DNA of 64,000 nucleotides from Imtechella halotolerans (GCF_028743515.2 NZ_CP117969.2:2513501-2577500), one strand, 5' to 3'. Shown: positions 1-10,269, numbered from the stretch's first letter. Notes: generated from the letters alone by a model not told the origin. Numbers and translations: made by a program.

Positions 1-2499
1 TAATGCATTGTTTGCTTGTAAACGAATGCTTCCCAAATTTGTACAGTCAACGTCTTGTTTGATAACGTTTACATTGAAATCTCGTTCTAGGATTCCAATA
101 TCTCGTACATAGAAGGTACATCCATTTGTCACTAGTGTTTGACGAATTTCAACGGTATAAGCACCTGGCGTTGATACATTGAAAGTAGGATTGGTTTGCC
201 ATGTTTGTACCACAGCATTAGTTGCTTGATTAATCAACTGAAATTCATAATCACTGCTAGGAACATTTATTACAGTTATCTCTCCATCATTTCCACATAA
301 TATATCTTGTTTACGAACATCTGGATTAAGTGGATTGGTGTATACTTTAAAGTAATAGTAAGCAGGACACCCATTTTGGTAAATTATTTCAATACGATAT
401 TCACCCTCGGTTGATACGTTATAACTACTACCAGTTGCTATGGTGTTCCATGAACAATTTTCATTAGTATTAGGACAGTTATCCAAAGTGTTTAAAGTAC
501 AACTACCTTCTACCAGTTGTTGCCAATTAACTACACTGGCATCGGTTAAATTAAGATTTAAAAATCGTTCATCGTTAAGACCACATAAATAAATTTTAGG
601 TAGTTGAGAACCGTCGTTTACGCAGGTTACTACTTCATCAGCAAAAGGAATTATTGGATTAGTAGTATTGGGTCCATAAAAGATAACATCGATTGTTTCG
701 TCAAAGCTAACACAAGGAGCCGGAGCAGTTTTTGTTACAATATAGGTGCCTGGAGTGTTAACAGTGATACTTTGGGTATTTCCTATTACAGTACCTGCAC
801 CATTGCGCCATTGATAGCTCGTAAATCCATTTCCAGCGGTCAAGGTGATGTTGGATCCACATAGAACTTCTGTTCTTCTAAAATCACAATCATCTATATC
901 AACTAAAAAGTTGGCTGGAGCAGGTGTTCCAAATCCACAAGCATCCCATTGCGCAAAACTTGGATCATCAGAAATTTGATTGTCATTTAATTCCCCTCGG
1001 TAAGTACCATAAGCCTGATTCTGTATAATATTTGCACATGCGTCTTGTAACTCGTTGCAATTTTCTACTACTTGGACTCTTATACGTATAGTATATGCCG
1101 GATCTCCCTTTTCGACCAGATTATCTGGAATTTGGAATAGTAATTGACGTGTTGAAGGGTCATGTGTAAAGGTGGTTCCAGGGGCATTAGTGAAATCCGC
1201 AGAAATAAAATTGGTATTAATGGGAAGAATATCACGAATGCTATAATTTATAGCATCATCATTTCCATTGTTTTGAAAAGTAAGTACATATTCCAAAATT
1301 TGCCCCAAAGTAACGTCAGCACCTCCTATATCATTTCCTCCAATATCTTCTACAGTTTTAAGAAGGACAATGTCCGGTTCAATGATTTCTACATCTATAG
1401 AGCTAAAAAAGATATCATATTTATCTCCAGTAGAACTGGCTCGAAGTATAGCACCAGTTTCATTGTTTGGAATTACATTCTGCGATGGGTTGACAATTGA
1501 AAATAAATCTACGTCCCATCCTAATGTATTTAAGCTGTTAGGATTCCTTGCGTTTTGAACTGCGCCATCTATGGTAATATTACTATTAAAGAAATTATCG
1601 TTTGGATTTCCACTATTTCCGAGTGTTGTAAAACTTGAATTGCTATTGGCTTTAATAGATAATTGGTCACCTGTAATACGATTGTCTCCTTCCAATGCTG
1701 CTACTGCTAATTTGGCATTTACAGGATAGGGTGGAGGAAGGGTAATAAAACCGTTATAAGGAATATCAACACTTTGCCCAGATTTAATACCTGCATATCC
1801 ATCATAAGTGGTAATGTATTTTCCAGGGTAGGTCGGATTTTCATAAACAATAACCAAGGTCCAACCCCCAGATACACCTCCTGTTATATCATCTCCCGTA
1901 CTAGCCCTTACATTTGCTACAAAATATTCTCCATTAGGATCTGGCAATGAGGTTAGTAAGGTTGTCACATCTTTATAAGCTGCATAGGGACTGTAATCAC
2001 CAAAATCCGAATCACCAAAACCGTTAAAGAGAACCTCATCTGCAGTTAGATCTTGATAGGTACCACCTGGTATTCTAAATTTTACTTGGTTATAATCATT
2101 AAATCGCCCTGAATTACTATCATTACCATCATTGTATTTATAAACCGCTGACCAGTATAATCCTGCATAACGAACACGTGAACACCCTGGATCTGGTATT
2201 GTTAAAGTTGCACTACTGGAACTGAATGTATTTGGATCACCATCAATATCAATATACTGCATATTTAAATCATCATTGTATGATGAGTTGTCTCCGGTAA
2301 AATTATAGGCAGTGTTTGCCGAACTTGAAGAGGTCTGGCTATTGACTATATTATTGGCAATAAAAGTAAGTTCCCCTCTTATGTTGTCTTGATATCGTAT
2401 ATCAAAAGGGTTTTTTACTTGCGCTTGCAAAGAGGAAGCTACAAAGAGTAGGCTAAGATAACAACTGAAGTTCAGGTATTTTAAAAATCCTTTTTTCAT
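1..2499 (-). CDS. Giant secreted surface protein, N-terminal 833 residues (3' end outside window)
   Basis: The reading frame is open from the ATG at 2499 down to base 1, so the C-terminus lies outside the window. Residues 1-26 form a signal peptide ending in SLQAQ. Around residue 370 a DUF11-like domain begins (EPDIVLLKTVED, then an ILEYVLTFQNNG stretch). This fold is common in large extracellular Bacteroidota proteins. From about residue 545 there are Cys-containing Ig/PKD-like modules (ITLTAGNGFTSYQW, then NTPGTYIV). It is the third gene of an operon with a T9SS cargo-like protein and a PorP/SprF protein, 43 bases after the latter. By family knowledge such proteins end in a type B (gliding-motility-associated) type IX sorting domain, but that end is not visible here. 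A role as surface adhesin is inference; no catalytic motif was seen. Confidence 0.85.
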   Translation of the reverse strand, partial: MKKGFLKYLNFSCYLSLLFVASSLQAQVKNPFDIRYQDNIRGELTFIANNIVNSQTSSSSANTAYNFTGDNSSYNDDLNMQYIDIDGDPNTFSSSSATLTIPDPGCSRVRYAGLYWSAVYKYNDGNDSNSGRFNDYNQVKFRIPGGTYQDLTADEVLFNGFGDSDFGDYSPYAAYKDVTTLLTSLPDPNGEYFVANVRASTGDDITGGVSGGWTLVIVYENPTYPGKYITTYDGYAGIKSGQSVDIPYNGFITLPPPYPVNAKLAVAALEGDNRITGDQLSIKANSNSSFTTLGNSGNPNDNFFNSNITIDGAVQNARNPNSLNTLGWDVDLFSIVNPSQNVIPNNETGAILRASSTGDKYDIFFSSIDVEIIEPDIVLLKTVEDIGGNDIGGADVTLGQILEYVLTFQNNGNDDAINYSIRDILPINTNFISADFTNAPGTTFTHDPSTRQLLFQIPDNLVEKGDPAYTIRIRVQVVENCNELQDACANIIQNQAYGTYRGELNDNQISDDPSFAQWDACGFGTPAPANFLVDIDDCDFRRTEVLCGSNITLTAGNGFTSYQWRNGAGTVIGNTQSITVNTPGTYIVTKTAPAPCVSFDETIDVIFYGPNTTNPIIPFADEVVTCVNDGSQLPKIYLCGLNDERFLNLNLTDASVVNWQQLVEGSCTLNTLDNCPNTNENCSWNTIATGSSYNVSTEGEYRIEIIYQNGCPAYYYFKVYTNPLNPDVRKQDILCGNDGEITVINVPSSDYEFQLINQATNAVVQTWQTNPTFNVSTPGAYTVEIRQTLVTNGCTFYVRDIGILERDFNVNVIKQDVDCTNLGSIRLQANNAL

Positions 2500-2542
2500 G
2501 ATGGACGCTGTTGGGATTAGTTATTTTGGTTATTTGGGGTTT

Positions 2543-4528
2543 TTAGTTTTTTACATGCATTATCCAGATTTTTCCATAGTATGTATTATCTAGACTAGAA
2601 TAATACTGATACATGGCATCATTCCAGCTTTTAGTATGTTTTAAATAAATGTATACATAGTCATTTTCAGGGTTAATAAAATAATCAGGGTTAAGTCCGT
2701 AATTCTGTAATCGTTCTATAAATCTAAATGCATTGTTTCTGTCTTCAAATACGCCAGGTACTATGTAATATCCTGGGGTCATATTTGGAATTACAATAGT
2801 TCTAGCCTCAATTGGATCTTGTCTTCTTAACTCAACTTCGGCAACGTTTGTTGAATTGTTTGTTGATTTTCTAGGCGCAGCGACTAATTTAGGTGGCTCT
2901 GTTTGCGTGTTTATTCCATCTTTGGTCCTTTTATTTATTTGCATAATCCAAACATCAAAACCATATTTGTCTTGGGCCGCTTCTACTGCTTCATCCCAAG
3001 AGCTATAGTGATCTAAATAGGCATAGCTTTGGCCTGACTCCGGATCATTAAATGATTTGGCATTTATTCCCCTCTCAGCCAGCTTATCAATAAATTTTTT
3101 AAGGTCATCAGTACTTGTGAATACATCTGCAACTACATAAAATCCGTCTGTCATTTTAGCTAGTACACTTGGATTTTCTGTATCAATTTCAAATTTTTTG
3201 GTGGTTACCGTATATTCTTTTTCTTCAATTTTATCTATTGGTTTTCTAGTTTCGGCTATCGCTTGGTTTGTTTGATTTGTTTGTGTTGAAGACTTTGTAT
3301 TTTGAAGTGTATTATTAATATCTTCTATATGTTTTTTAAGGGCTTCAATCTCAGCCTCAAGTGCTGCTATTTCCTTTTCTACCTCACTTGTACTTTTTAT
3401 TTTTTCTGATGTGGTAGTTTTAGTATTTGCTATTGTTTCAGTGGAAGGTTGAACTGTTTTTGGGAGTTCTTCTATTTCTTTTTTTGTTTCCTCGTTGGTA
3501 ACAAGCTCTTCTTTTTGTTTTTTGTCTGAGGTAATTTCTTTTTTAATTTCTTTTTCTTTTACGGGAGCTTCCACTAAATTTTTAATCATGCTTGGTCTTC
3601 CTTCTCTGGCTGCTGATATATTGTAAGTGAAATTTACTTCATAGGTTTCACCCATATTAGTAACTAGTGTATTCATTCCCTTTTCATAGGAGAATCCTAG
3701 ACTTAAGAAGTTATTTAGGTGAAATCCTATTCCTGCTGAAATACCATAAAATTGGTCATAACCCCCATGTGCCCATCCAGCTCTTGGTAAATCCAAAAGA
3801 ATGCTTCCTGAAAGATTGATTGCATCATCTCCAGGTTTTTGGACCCTTGCCATGAAATTAACATTGCCATCTTCAAAAATCCCATAGGAGTTTAGAGGAT
3901 TTACATACAAAAGGTGCCCTGTAATTGTTTTTTCAGCTAAGGCAGTTACTTTTTCCTTGTCTGATAGATTAAAGTCAAAGAAATTGGCTGCTGTAACCCC
4001 TACATGCCAGTTTTTATAGTTGAAATTAAGTCCTGGTTGAATATCAAAAAGAGAATTTACCTGGTATTCTGCTATTCTGGGGTCAGGTTCAGCTGTAACA
4101 GAATTAACTTTATCAAAACCACTATTGTAATAGGAAATATTCATCCCTAAAGTGAATTTCATGTCATCATTAATGGTGACTTCATAAGCATAATTGCCAA
4201 CAATACCAAAGTTATTAATCACTCCTATTTTCTGATGGTATATAGAAAGGCCTAAACCATATTTTTCTTGCACTTTACTCCCATAGGTGGCTAAGTATGT
4301 TCTAAAATTATCTGTAAACTCATTCCATTGGTTTCTGTGATAGAAACTGAGATAGGTATCCTGCTGGTTAACTGCAGAAAATGTAGGGTTTAAGAAAAAT
4401 TGATTATACTTTATCATATTATGTGATGGCACCTCTATGGCAATAAAAGGATCGTTTTCCTGTGCCGTTAGTTTAACAGACAAGAAAAGCAATAGTAAAG
4501 CACATGTTATGTGGCCCTTGAAAAACAT
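2543..4528 (-). CDS. PorP/SprF family outer membrane protein with coiled coil and two SPOR-like modules
   Basis: The 661-residue product starts with a signal peptide (cleavage near LTAQ) and a PorP/SprF-type beta-barrel over roughly residues 25-310 (FFLNPTFSAVNQQDTYLSFYHRNQW is split by typical short turns). PorP/SprF proteins sit in the outer membrane and help type IX secretion or surface attachment of partner adhesins encoded beside them. A Lys/Glu-rich linker follows, with a coiled coil near residues 378-415. Two similar C-terminal modules follow at about 459-529 (GFYVVADVF) and 581-661 (GYYIVPGVF). They look like SPOR-type peptidoglycan-binding repeats. Plain PorP/SprF proteins are about 300-350 residues, so this is an extended form. 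It lies 6 bases after the upstream gene in the same operon. The SPOR assignment rests on pattern only. Confidence 0.85.
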   Translation of the reverse strand: MFFKGHITCALLLLFLSVKLTAQENDPFIAIEVPSHNMIKYNQFFLNPTFSAVNQQDTYLSFYHRNQWNEFTDNFRTYLATYGSKVQEKYGLGLSIYHQKIGVINNFGIVGNYAYEVTINDDMKFTLGMNISYYNSGFDKVNSVTAEPDPRIAEYQVNSLFDIQPGLNFNYKNWHVGVTAANFFDFNLSDKEKVTALAEKTITGHLLYVNPLNSYGIFEDGNVNFMARVQKPGDDAINLSGSILLDLPRAGWAHGGYDQFYGISAGIGFHLNNFLSLGFSYEKGMNTLVTNMGETYEVNFTYNISAAREGRPSMIKNLVEAPVKEKEIKKEITSDKKQKEELVTNEETKKEIEELPKTVQPSTETIANTKTTTSEKIKSTSEVEKEIAALEAEIEALKKHIEDINNTLQNTKSSTQTNQTNQAIAETRKPIDKIEEKEYTVTTKKFEIDTENPSVLAKMTDGFYVVADVFTSTDDLKKFIDKLAERGINAKSFNDPESGQSYAYLDHYSSWDEAVEAAQDKYGFDVWIMQINKRTKDGINTQTEPPKLVAAPRKSTNNSTNVAEVELRRQDPIEARTIVIPNMTPGYYIVPGVFEDRNNAFRFIERLQNYGLNPDYFINPENDYVYIYLKHTKSWNDAMYQYYSSLDNTYYGKIWIMHVKN

Positions 4529-4534
4529 GACTTA

Positions 4535-7500
4535 CTAATTTACGATCGTTATCGTGCCTTGTTTCAATACCATATTATTACGTATAAGTTTATAAAAATA
4601 CACAGGAGTGTTCCCTTTTCCAGTGTTCGTTAATGGCACTTCTGGCCAATTATTTTGATAAGCATTGGTTTTAAGCAACACTTCTCCTTTTTGAGTGAAG
4701 ATATATACTTCTACATCTTCGTTATATGCATATTCTACCGGAATTACCCATTGGTCATTAAAGCCATCCATATTTGGGCTTATTACATTCGGAATTACCA
4801 AACTTACTTGGTATCGGACTGTAATTTCCATTACAATATCACAAGATCCTACAGTTGCAATAAGTGTATATATGCCTTCAAGTGATAATGTTGCACTGTT
4901 CGAAGAACTTATAACTGTTCCGTTAGGATCCATCCACAAATAGGAATCGCCACCGCTAGCTGTAACTACTTTAGTATAACCTTCTGGTATATTTATTGTT
5001 TTTGGGCTGTCTAATGTTATTAAATCCTCATTTACAGGCACAATTGTAATTGTATTGGATTGTTTTACACAGCCATTATAACTTATTTCTAATAGATAGG
5101 AACCATCCTGGGTTACACTATAAGTAGGCATATTGGAATTGACAATAGCCGTACCGTTTCTATACCATTGGTAGGTATATTCTGGTAAGTTAGTGCTACT
5201 ACTAAGTAGGATAGTACTGTTATCACAAAGTACCGTATCAGGACTACTTATTGTAACATCTTCAATGGAAACAAAAGTAATATCTATGGTGTTTGAGAAA
5301 GCTAATAGTGTACCTAGCATAACTCGCAGTTCATATGTTCCTGTTGGATTTGTAGATGGAATAGTAATTGTATAGTTCGTTTCTCCACTAATAGGTATTC
5401 CACTATTTAACCAGCTAAAATTGTAATGTATATAATCAGTTATTGGGATTGTTTGTACAATTCCACTATAGGTTTCTGCTGTTAAGGTGGCTATAGAAAG
5501 AGTTGCGTTTGTGCTATCGCAGGATGAAAAAGTTCCTTGTATTGCTATAGTTGCAGTAATTTCATCTGGAAATAAAACAGTTTTAGTTTCAGTTGTAGCT
5601 GAATAGGTACAGCCATTATTTTGTGATACAACTGCATGATAAGTTCCGGGTGCATTTACTGTTAAGGTAGCACCTGTTTCACCAGCTAGTAGTACATTGT
5701 CTTTATACCACACATAGGTGGGATTGTTCATATTTGTAGTGACGTTGATATCTGTAGTTTGGTATGGCAATATCATCACTTCTTCCGTATTTACCAAATT
5801 CGCAAATAAAGAATTTTCTGAAACGGTTATAGTTTGAGAAGTTTGAGAACAAAATCCAGATTTGTTTGTTGTTACATAATAAGTACCTGCTTCTGTGATG
5901 TTATAGGTATATTGAGCAATTCCAGATGAAACTTGTACATTGTCCTTAAACCAAGTATATGTTTTTGTATTATCTTGGATAGAGGCTTCTAAAGTGTAAC
6001 TACTTTGAGGACATAAAATTACATTATCATTTCCGATTATTGATAGAATCTGACTGTTTGCTAATTGTACATTAAATGAATTGGAGATGGCTGTATAGCT
6101 GTTTAATTTAAAGATTAGTTGATAGTTCCCATTTTCATTTTCAGTATTCAAACTAATGGAAGCTGCGGTTTGTCCATTTACTGTAGTATTATCTTTTTGC
6201 CATTCTTTTGAGAAATATATGTATTCTGAAACGGGTACAATAACGGAGGTTCCGTCAGCAATTGATGCTCTTAGTTCAACTACACCTAAGTTTATATCTG
6301 TACTTGTACATGCTGTGTAGGTGGATGTTTCACCTATTGTTAGGGTAAATGTTTGAGGATGAGATACGGATATGGTCTCGGTAGTTACATTGGCATTACA
6401 GCTTGTGTTTTCCGTTACTATTGCGTAGTAATTTCCTGGTTGAGATACTGTCAGAGTAGCGGCGGTTACCCCATTAATTAATTGTCCATTTTGGTACCAT
6501 GCATAACTAGGATTTGAAGCATTGGTAAGTGCTGTTATTGTTACACTCTCCCAAGGCATTAATAAGGTATCTGCGTTTGGTGATAAGGAAGCAGAAAACG
6601 ATTCAAAATTTGCCGTTACAGGGGCAGAAGTTTGAGTACAAAAGTTTGGTTTAGTTACAGTTACGTAATAAGTGCCAGAAGCGCTAGGTGAATTAGTGTC
6701 AATAGTATAAGTATATAAACCGGCACCGTTTGCTACTTGGTTATTATCCTTGTACCAAGTATACGTTAAAGAAGAGTCATTAATATCTGCTTCAAGTGTA
6801 TGGTTTGTACCTGTACACAAAGCTAGTGTTGTTGATCCTAAGATTGCGATTGGATTACTAGTTGCTAACTGAATTGTTAATGTATTTGATGTTGCTGTTA
6901 GTCCTGCTACAGCTATAGTCAATTGATAGGTTCCATTTTCTATATCGGATCCAATGGTGTAATTAGTTGTGGTGGCAGAAGGTATTGCTGTACCATTATT
7001 TGTCCATGAATAACTAAATTGATTGTAATTGGTTGGATTTATGGGATTAATGTTACCCTCATACCAGTATCTAATTTCGGTTACTCCTATTGTTGCTTGG
7101 GTGCTTTGACAAGAATTATAGGAACTTATAGTACCTATAGTTACTGTAAATTGATCTGGATGTTTAATCGTAATGTTTTTAGTAGCCTTTGTGCTAATAC
7201 ATCCATTGTTTTGTGTGATTTCTGCATAGTATACCCCTTTATCAGTAGCTATAAGGGTTGCACTAGTTGCACCATTGATGGCTACACCGTCTTTGAACCA
7301 TTGATATGTTGGACTTACTGCACTTGTGGATGTGTTTAATGTTACTGTGTCCCAAGGCATTATCATTGTGGTGTCCTGGTTGGTTATTGTAGCAGTAAAA
7401 TCAGTGAACTTGGCAACTACATTGCCTGATGCTTGTCTACATGTACCTTGTTTGGAAGCTTCTACGTGATATGTTCCTTCTGCTGTTTGAACACTGGTAT

Positions 7501-8320
7501 CAATGGTATAACTTGACATTCCTAGTCCTGACGCAACTAAAGTATTGTCTTTGTACCAAAAATAATCTAAGGTTGGGTCTACTGGGCTTGCTGTTAGTGT
7601 ATGATTACTGTTTGTACAAAGGTCAATAGAATTACTACCGTTAATGGCTATAGAAGCAGTTCCACTTGAACTAACAGTTACGTAATTTGAGGTGGTGACA
7701 CTAGAACAATTTGGACCATATTCTAATCTAGCATAATAAGTTCCAGGTTGTGAGACCTGTAATGAAGATCCTGTTTGGCCAGAAATGAGTAGGTTATCTT
7801 TATACCATCTATAAGCAGGTTCATTAGGAAAGTTGTTTACTTGAATAGTGGCTGTAGCATTGTTACATAATATAATATTTTCATAGTTATTTATAACTAG
7901 GGGTTGGTTTATATTTAAGTAGTATGCTTCGAATGTATTACTTTCTGGACTAATTAGTGCTGGATTTGAACTGCGTACACGTACACGGAAATTGTTTCCT
8001 GCAGTATTGGTTGGGAATGAAAATGTGAAATCAAAATTTAAGGTTGTATTCATGTTGCTAACCGTCGTTAGCGTTGTAGGTGAAGAAAAACTTCCTGAAG
8101 CATCAGATAGTTCTAATGTGAAGGTATTTGTACTAGATACTAACGGTGGATCCCATGAAAAATTAACCTTATACTGATTAAAATTTTCACTTGCACAGGG
8201 TGCTGTGAATAATAAAGTAGGCTTTTTTAAGTTTTGACCATAGGAAACACTGTTCACACATAAGAGGACTAGTGCAACTATAAGAAGCCGACTTGTTTGA
8301 GCGCGTAGAATTGTATTCAT
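4535..8320 (-). CDS. Ig-like repeat protein with C-terminal type IX (type B) sorting domain
   Basis: The product is about 1261 residues. I chose the ATG at 8320, nine bases inside a possible GTG start, because it gives a clean signal peptide (MNTILRAQTSRLL to SVSYGQ). After an N-terminal region of about 225 residues, three tandem units of about 265 residues follow, starting near residues 225, 490 and 755. Each unit contains several Ig-like modules with recurring WYKDN and PGTYY-type strands and paired cysteines. The last 90 residues (VIPNVISPNMDGFNDQW, then a VEVYIFTQKGE strand and a YFYKLIRN strand) match the gliding-motility-associated C-terminal signal used by the type IX secretion system. 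It heads an operon with a PorP/SprF protein and a giant surface protein, as in the spr-type adhesin loci of flavobacteria. The ligand is unknown. Confidence 0.9.
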   Translation of the reverse strand: MNTILRAQTSRLLIVALVLLCVNSVSYGQNLKKPTLLFTAPCASENFNQYKVNFSWDPPLVSSTNTFTLELSDASGSFSSPTTLTTVSNMNTTLNFDFTFSFPTNTAGNNFRVRVRSSNPALISPESNTFEAYYLNINQPLVINNYENIILCNNATATIQVNNFPNEPAYRWYKDNLLISGQTGSSLQVSQPGTYYARLEYGPNCSSVTTSNYVTVSSSGTASIAINGSNSIDLCTNSNHTLTASPVDPTLDYFWYKDNTLVASGLGMSSYTIDTSVQTAEGTYHVEASKQGTCRQASGNVVAKFTDFTATITNQDTTMIMPWDTVTLNTSTSAVSPTYQWFKDGVAINGATSATLIATDKGVYYAEITQNNGCISTKATKNITIKHPDQFTVTIGTISSYNSCQSTQATIGVTEIRYWYEGNINPINPTNYNQFSYSWTNNGTAIPSATTTNYTIGSDIENGTYQLTIAVAGLTATSNTLTIQLATSNPIAILGSTTLALCTGTNHTLEADINDSSLTYTWYKDNNQVANGAGLYTYTIDTNSPSASGTYYVTVTKPNFCTQTSAPVTANFESFSASLSPNADTLLMPWESVTITALTNASNPSYAWYQNGQLINGVTAATLTVSQPGNYYAIVTENTSCNANVTTETISVSHPQTFTLTIGETSTYTACTSTDINLGVVELRASIADGTSVIVPVSEYIYFSKEWQKDNTTVNGQTAASISLNTENENGNYQLIFKLNSYTAISNSFNVQLANSQILSIIGNDNVILCPQSSYTLEASIQDNTKTYTWFKDNVQVSSGIAQYTYNITEAGTYYVTTNKSGFCSQTSQTITVSENSLFANLVNTEEVMILPYQTTDINVTTNMNNPTYVWYKDNVLLAGETGATLTVNAPGTYHAVVSQNNGCTYSATTETKTVLFPDEITATIAIQGTFSSCDSTNATLSIATLTAETYSGIVQTIPITDYIHYNFSWLNSGIPISGETNYTITIPSTNPTGTYELRVMLGTLLAFSNTIDITFVSIEDVTISSPDTVLCDNSTILLSSSTNLPEYTYQWYRNGTAIVNSNMPTYSVTQDGSYLLEISYNGCVKQSNTITIVPVNEDLITLDSPKTINIPEGYTKVVTASGGDSYLWMDPNGTVISSSNSATLSLEGIYTLIATVGSCDIVMEITVRYQVSLVIPNVISPNMDGFNDQWVIPVEYAYNEDVEVYIFTQKGEVLLKTNAYQNNWPEVPLTNTGKGNTPVYFYKLIRNNMVLKQGTITIVN

Positions 8321-8543
8321 ACACAGCACAGTTTAGGTTAGTTATTCAGTTCATTTCCAAAGACTCCTGGGGGTGTTATTGGAAGTCTACTTCATTTGGG
8401 TGTTTAAAAGTATGGTTAAAACCGATAAAAAGCAAATATTATCGACGAAATACACAACTTATCAACAATAAGTAAGAAAAAACATGATAATATCTCTGTT
8501 TTCAACTAAATTATTGCTTCTTTGTAAACTTCTTTTAAACGTA

Positions 8544-8572
8544 TTGTAGTGAAATCAAAATCCGTATTTTTG
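8544..8572 (+). promoter_or_regulatory. glnS promoter (Bacteroidota type)
   Basis: The -7 element TATTTTTG is at 8565-8572 and fits TAnnTTTG. A TTG at 8544-8546 lies 18 bases upstream and fits the -33 element. The -7 box ends only 8 bases before the first ATG (8581), so the message would be nearly leaderless or start translation at the second ATG (8590). Confidence 0.6.
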
Positions 8573-8580
8573 CACTTCAA

Positions 8581-10269
8581 ATGAATATTATGTCTGAAGA
8601 AGCTAAATCGCTCAATTTTATTGAGCACATTATAGAAGAAGATTTAAGAGCTGGATTTTCTAAAGAAAAGCTGCGTTTTAGATTTCCTCCGGAGCCTAAT
8701 GGGTATCTTCATATTGGTCATGCTAGTTCTATATGTTTAAACTTTGGTCTAGGACTTAAGTATCAGGCGCCTGTCAATTTACGTTTTGATGATACAAATC
8801 CTGCTAAAGAGGAGCAGGAGTATGTGGATGCAATAAAGCGAGATGTCAGTTGGTTGGGATTTAAATGGGAGAATGAATGCTATGCTTCCGATTATTTTCA
8901 GCAATTATATGAATGGGCATTAATGCTCATCAAAGAGGGAAAGGCCTATGTTGATAGTCAAAGTTCAGTCGAAATTGCCAATCAGAAAGGAACACCTACA
9001 AGAGCAGGGGAGGAGAGCCCTTATCGAAATCGTTCTTTAGAGGAAAATCTTCAACTTTTTGAATCTATGAAGGCTGGTGCTTTTCCTGAAGGTTCACACG
9101 TTCTTAGAGCTAAAATTGATATGGCCTCGTCTAATATGTTGATGAGGGATCCTATTCTTTATCGTATTTTACATAAACATCATCATCGTACAGCTAATGA
9201 TTGGTGTATATACCCAATGTATGATTGGGCTCATGGAGAAAGTGATTATATAGAACAGATTTCTCACTCACTTTGTACTTTAGAATTTGCAATGCATCGT
9301 GAATTATATGATTGGTTTTTAGATCAATTAGTTGATTCTTCTTTAGTCCGTCCAAAACAGCGGGAGTTTGCACGTAGAAATCTTAGTCATACAGTAGTAA
9401 GTAAGCGAAAGTTACTACAATTGGTTCAGGAAAATCATGTAAAAGGATGGGATGATCCAAGAATGTCTACTATTTCAGGAATGAGACGTAGGGGATATCC
9501 ACCTATGGCTATTCGTAATTTTGCTGATACTATTGGAATAGCAAAACGCGATAATCTTATTGATGTTTCATTATTAGAGTTTTGTGTCCGGGAAGAACTT
9601 AATAAAACTGCTCCTAGAGTTATGGCCGTGTTGGATCCAGTTAAAGTAGTAATTACTAATTATCCCGAGGGAAAAGAGGAATGGCTTGATGCTGAAAATA
9701 ACCCTGAGGAAGAGAACTTGACTTATAGAAAAGTACCATTTTCAAGAGAGTTATATATTGAAAGAGAGGATTTCCAAGAAGAGGCTAATCGTAAATTTTT
9801 TAGATTAAAATTGGGTGGAGAAGTTCGTCTTAAAAATGCATATATTATTAAGGCTGAGAGTGTAGTAAAGGATGCTGAAGGGGTTATTACTGAAATTCAT
9901 TGTACTTATGATAAGGAGAGTAAAAGTGGTAGTGGTACAGAGGCTAGTTTACGTAAAGTTAAAGGAACCTTGCATTGGGTTTCAACTTCTCATGCTAAGG
10001 AGGTAGAGGTACGTTTATACGATAGATTGTTTACAGTTGCAGAGCCTGATCGTCAGGAAAATGATTTTTTATCCTATGTTAATCCTGATTCACTTTCAGT
10101 GATATCGGCTTTTGTAGAGCCTAGTTTATTATCTGCAAAGGAAGGAGATCAATTTCAGTTTCAACGTATGGGATATTTTTGTGTTGATAAGGACTCAACA
10201 AACGATAAGTTAGTTTTTAATAAAACGGTTGGCCTTAGAGATACCTGGGCAAAGGTACAAGAGAAATAG
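8581..10269 (+). CDS. glnS: Glutaminyl-tRNA synthetase
   Basis: The 562-residue product attaches glutamine to tRNA-Gln in the cytoplasm. It has the class I signature PEPNGYLHIGHASS with HIGH at residues 44-47, and a KMSKS-like VVSKR loop near residues 271-275, followed by the C-terminal anticodon-binding beta-barrels. The length is normal for bacterial GlnRS. The ATG at 8581 is followed in frame by a second ATG at 8590 (MSEEAKSL), and the promoter is so close that either could be used. It stands alone, divergent from the surface-protein operon, and ends in a strong terminator. A separate GltX is encoded nearby, as expected for an organism that makes Gln-tRNA directly. Confidence 0.97.
   Translation: MNIMSEEAKSLNFIEHIIEEDLRAGFSKEKLRFRFPPEPNGYLHIGHASSICLNFGLGLKYQAPVNLRFDDTNPAKEEQEYVDAIKRDVSWLGFKWENECYASDYFQQLYEWALMLIKEGKAYVDSQSSVEIANQKGTPTRAGEESPYRNRSLEENLQLFESMKAGAFPEGSHVLRAKIDMASSNMLMRDPILYRILHKHHHRTANDWCIYPMYDWAHGESDYIEQISHSLCTLEFAMHRELYDWFLDQLVDSSLVRPKQREFARRNLSHTVVSKRKLLQLVQENHVKGWDDPRMSTISGMRRRGYPPMAIRNFADTIGIAKRDNLIDVSLLEFCVREELNKTAPRVMAVLDPVKVVITNYPEGKEEWLDAENNPEEENLTYRKVPFSRELYIEREDFQEEANRKFFRLKLGGEVRLKNAYIIKAESVVKDAEGVITEIHCTYDKESKSGSGTEASLRKVKGTLHWVSTSHAKEVEVRLYDRLFTVAEPDRQENDFLSYVNPDSLSVISAFVEPSLLSAKEGDQFQFQRMGYFCVDKDSTNDKLVFNKTVGLRDTWAKVQEK

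Noticed and set aside
604-1558. Plus-strand open frames of 60-112 codons
   Set aside because: They lie opposite the long minus-strand secreted protein frame, which has a signal peptide and recognisable domains. They have no own features.
5400-7650. Repeated DNA that could suggest a CRISPR array
   Set aside because: The repeats are about 800 bases long, in coding frame, and encode Ig-like units. There are no short repeats with spacers and no cas genes.
4655-8177. Several plus-strand frames opposite the Ig-repeat gene
   Set aside because: They are antisense shadows of a clear coding gene and repeat with its units.
8451-8471. TTATCAACA as a DnaA box and possible oriC
   Set aside because: Only one match occurs, with no cluster and no dnaA gene, so an origin cannot be claimed here.
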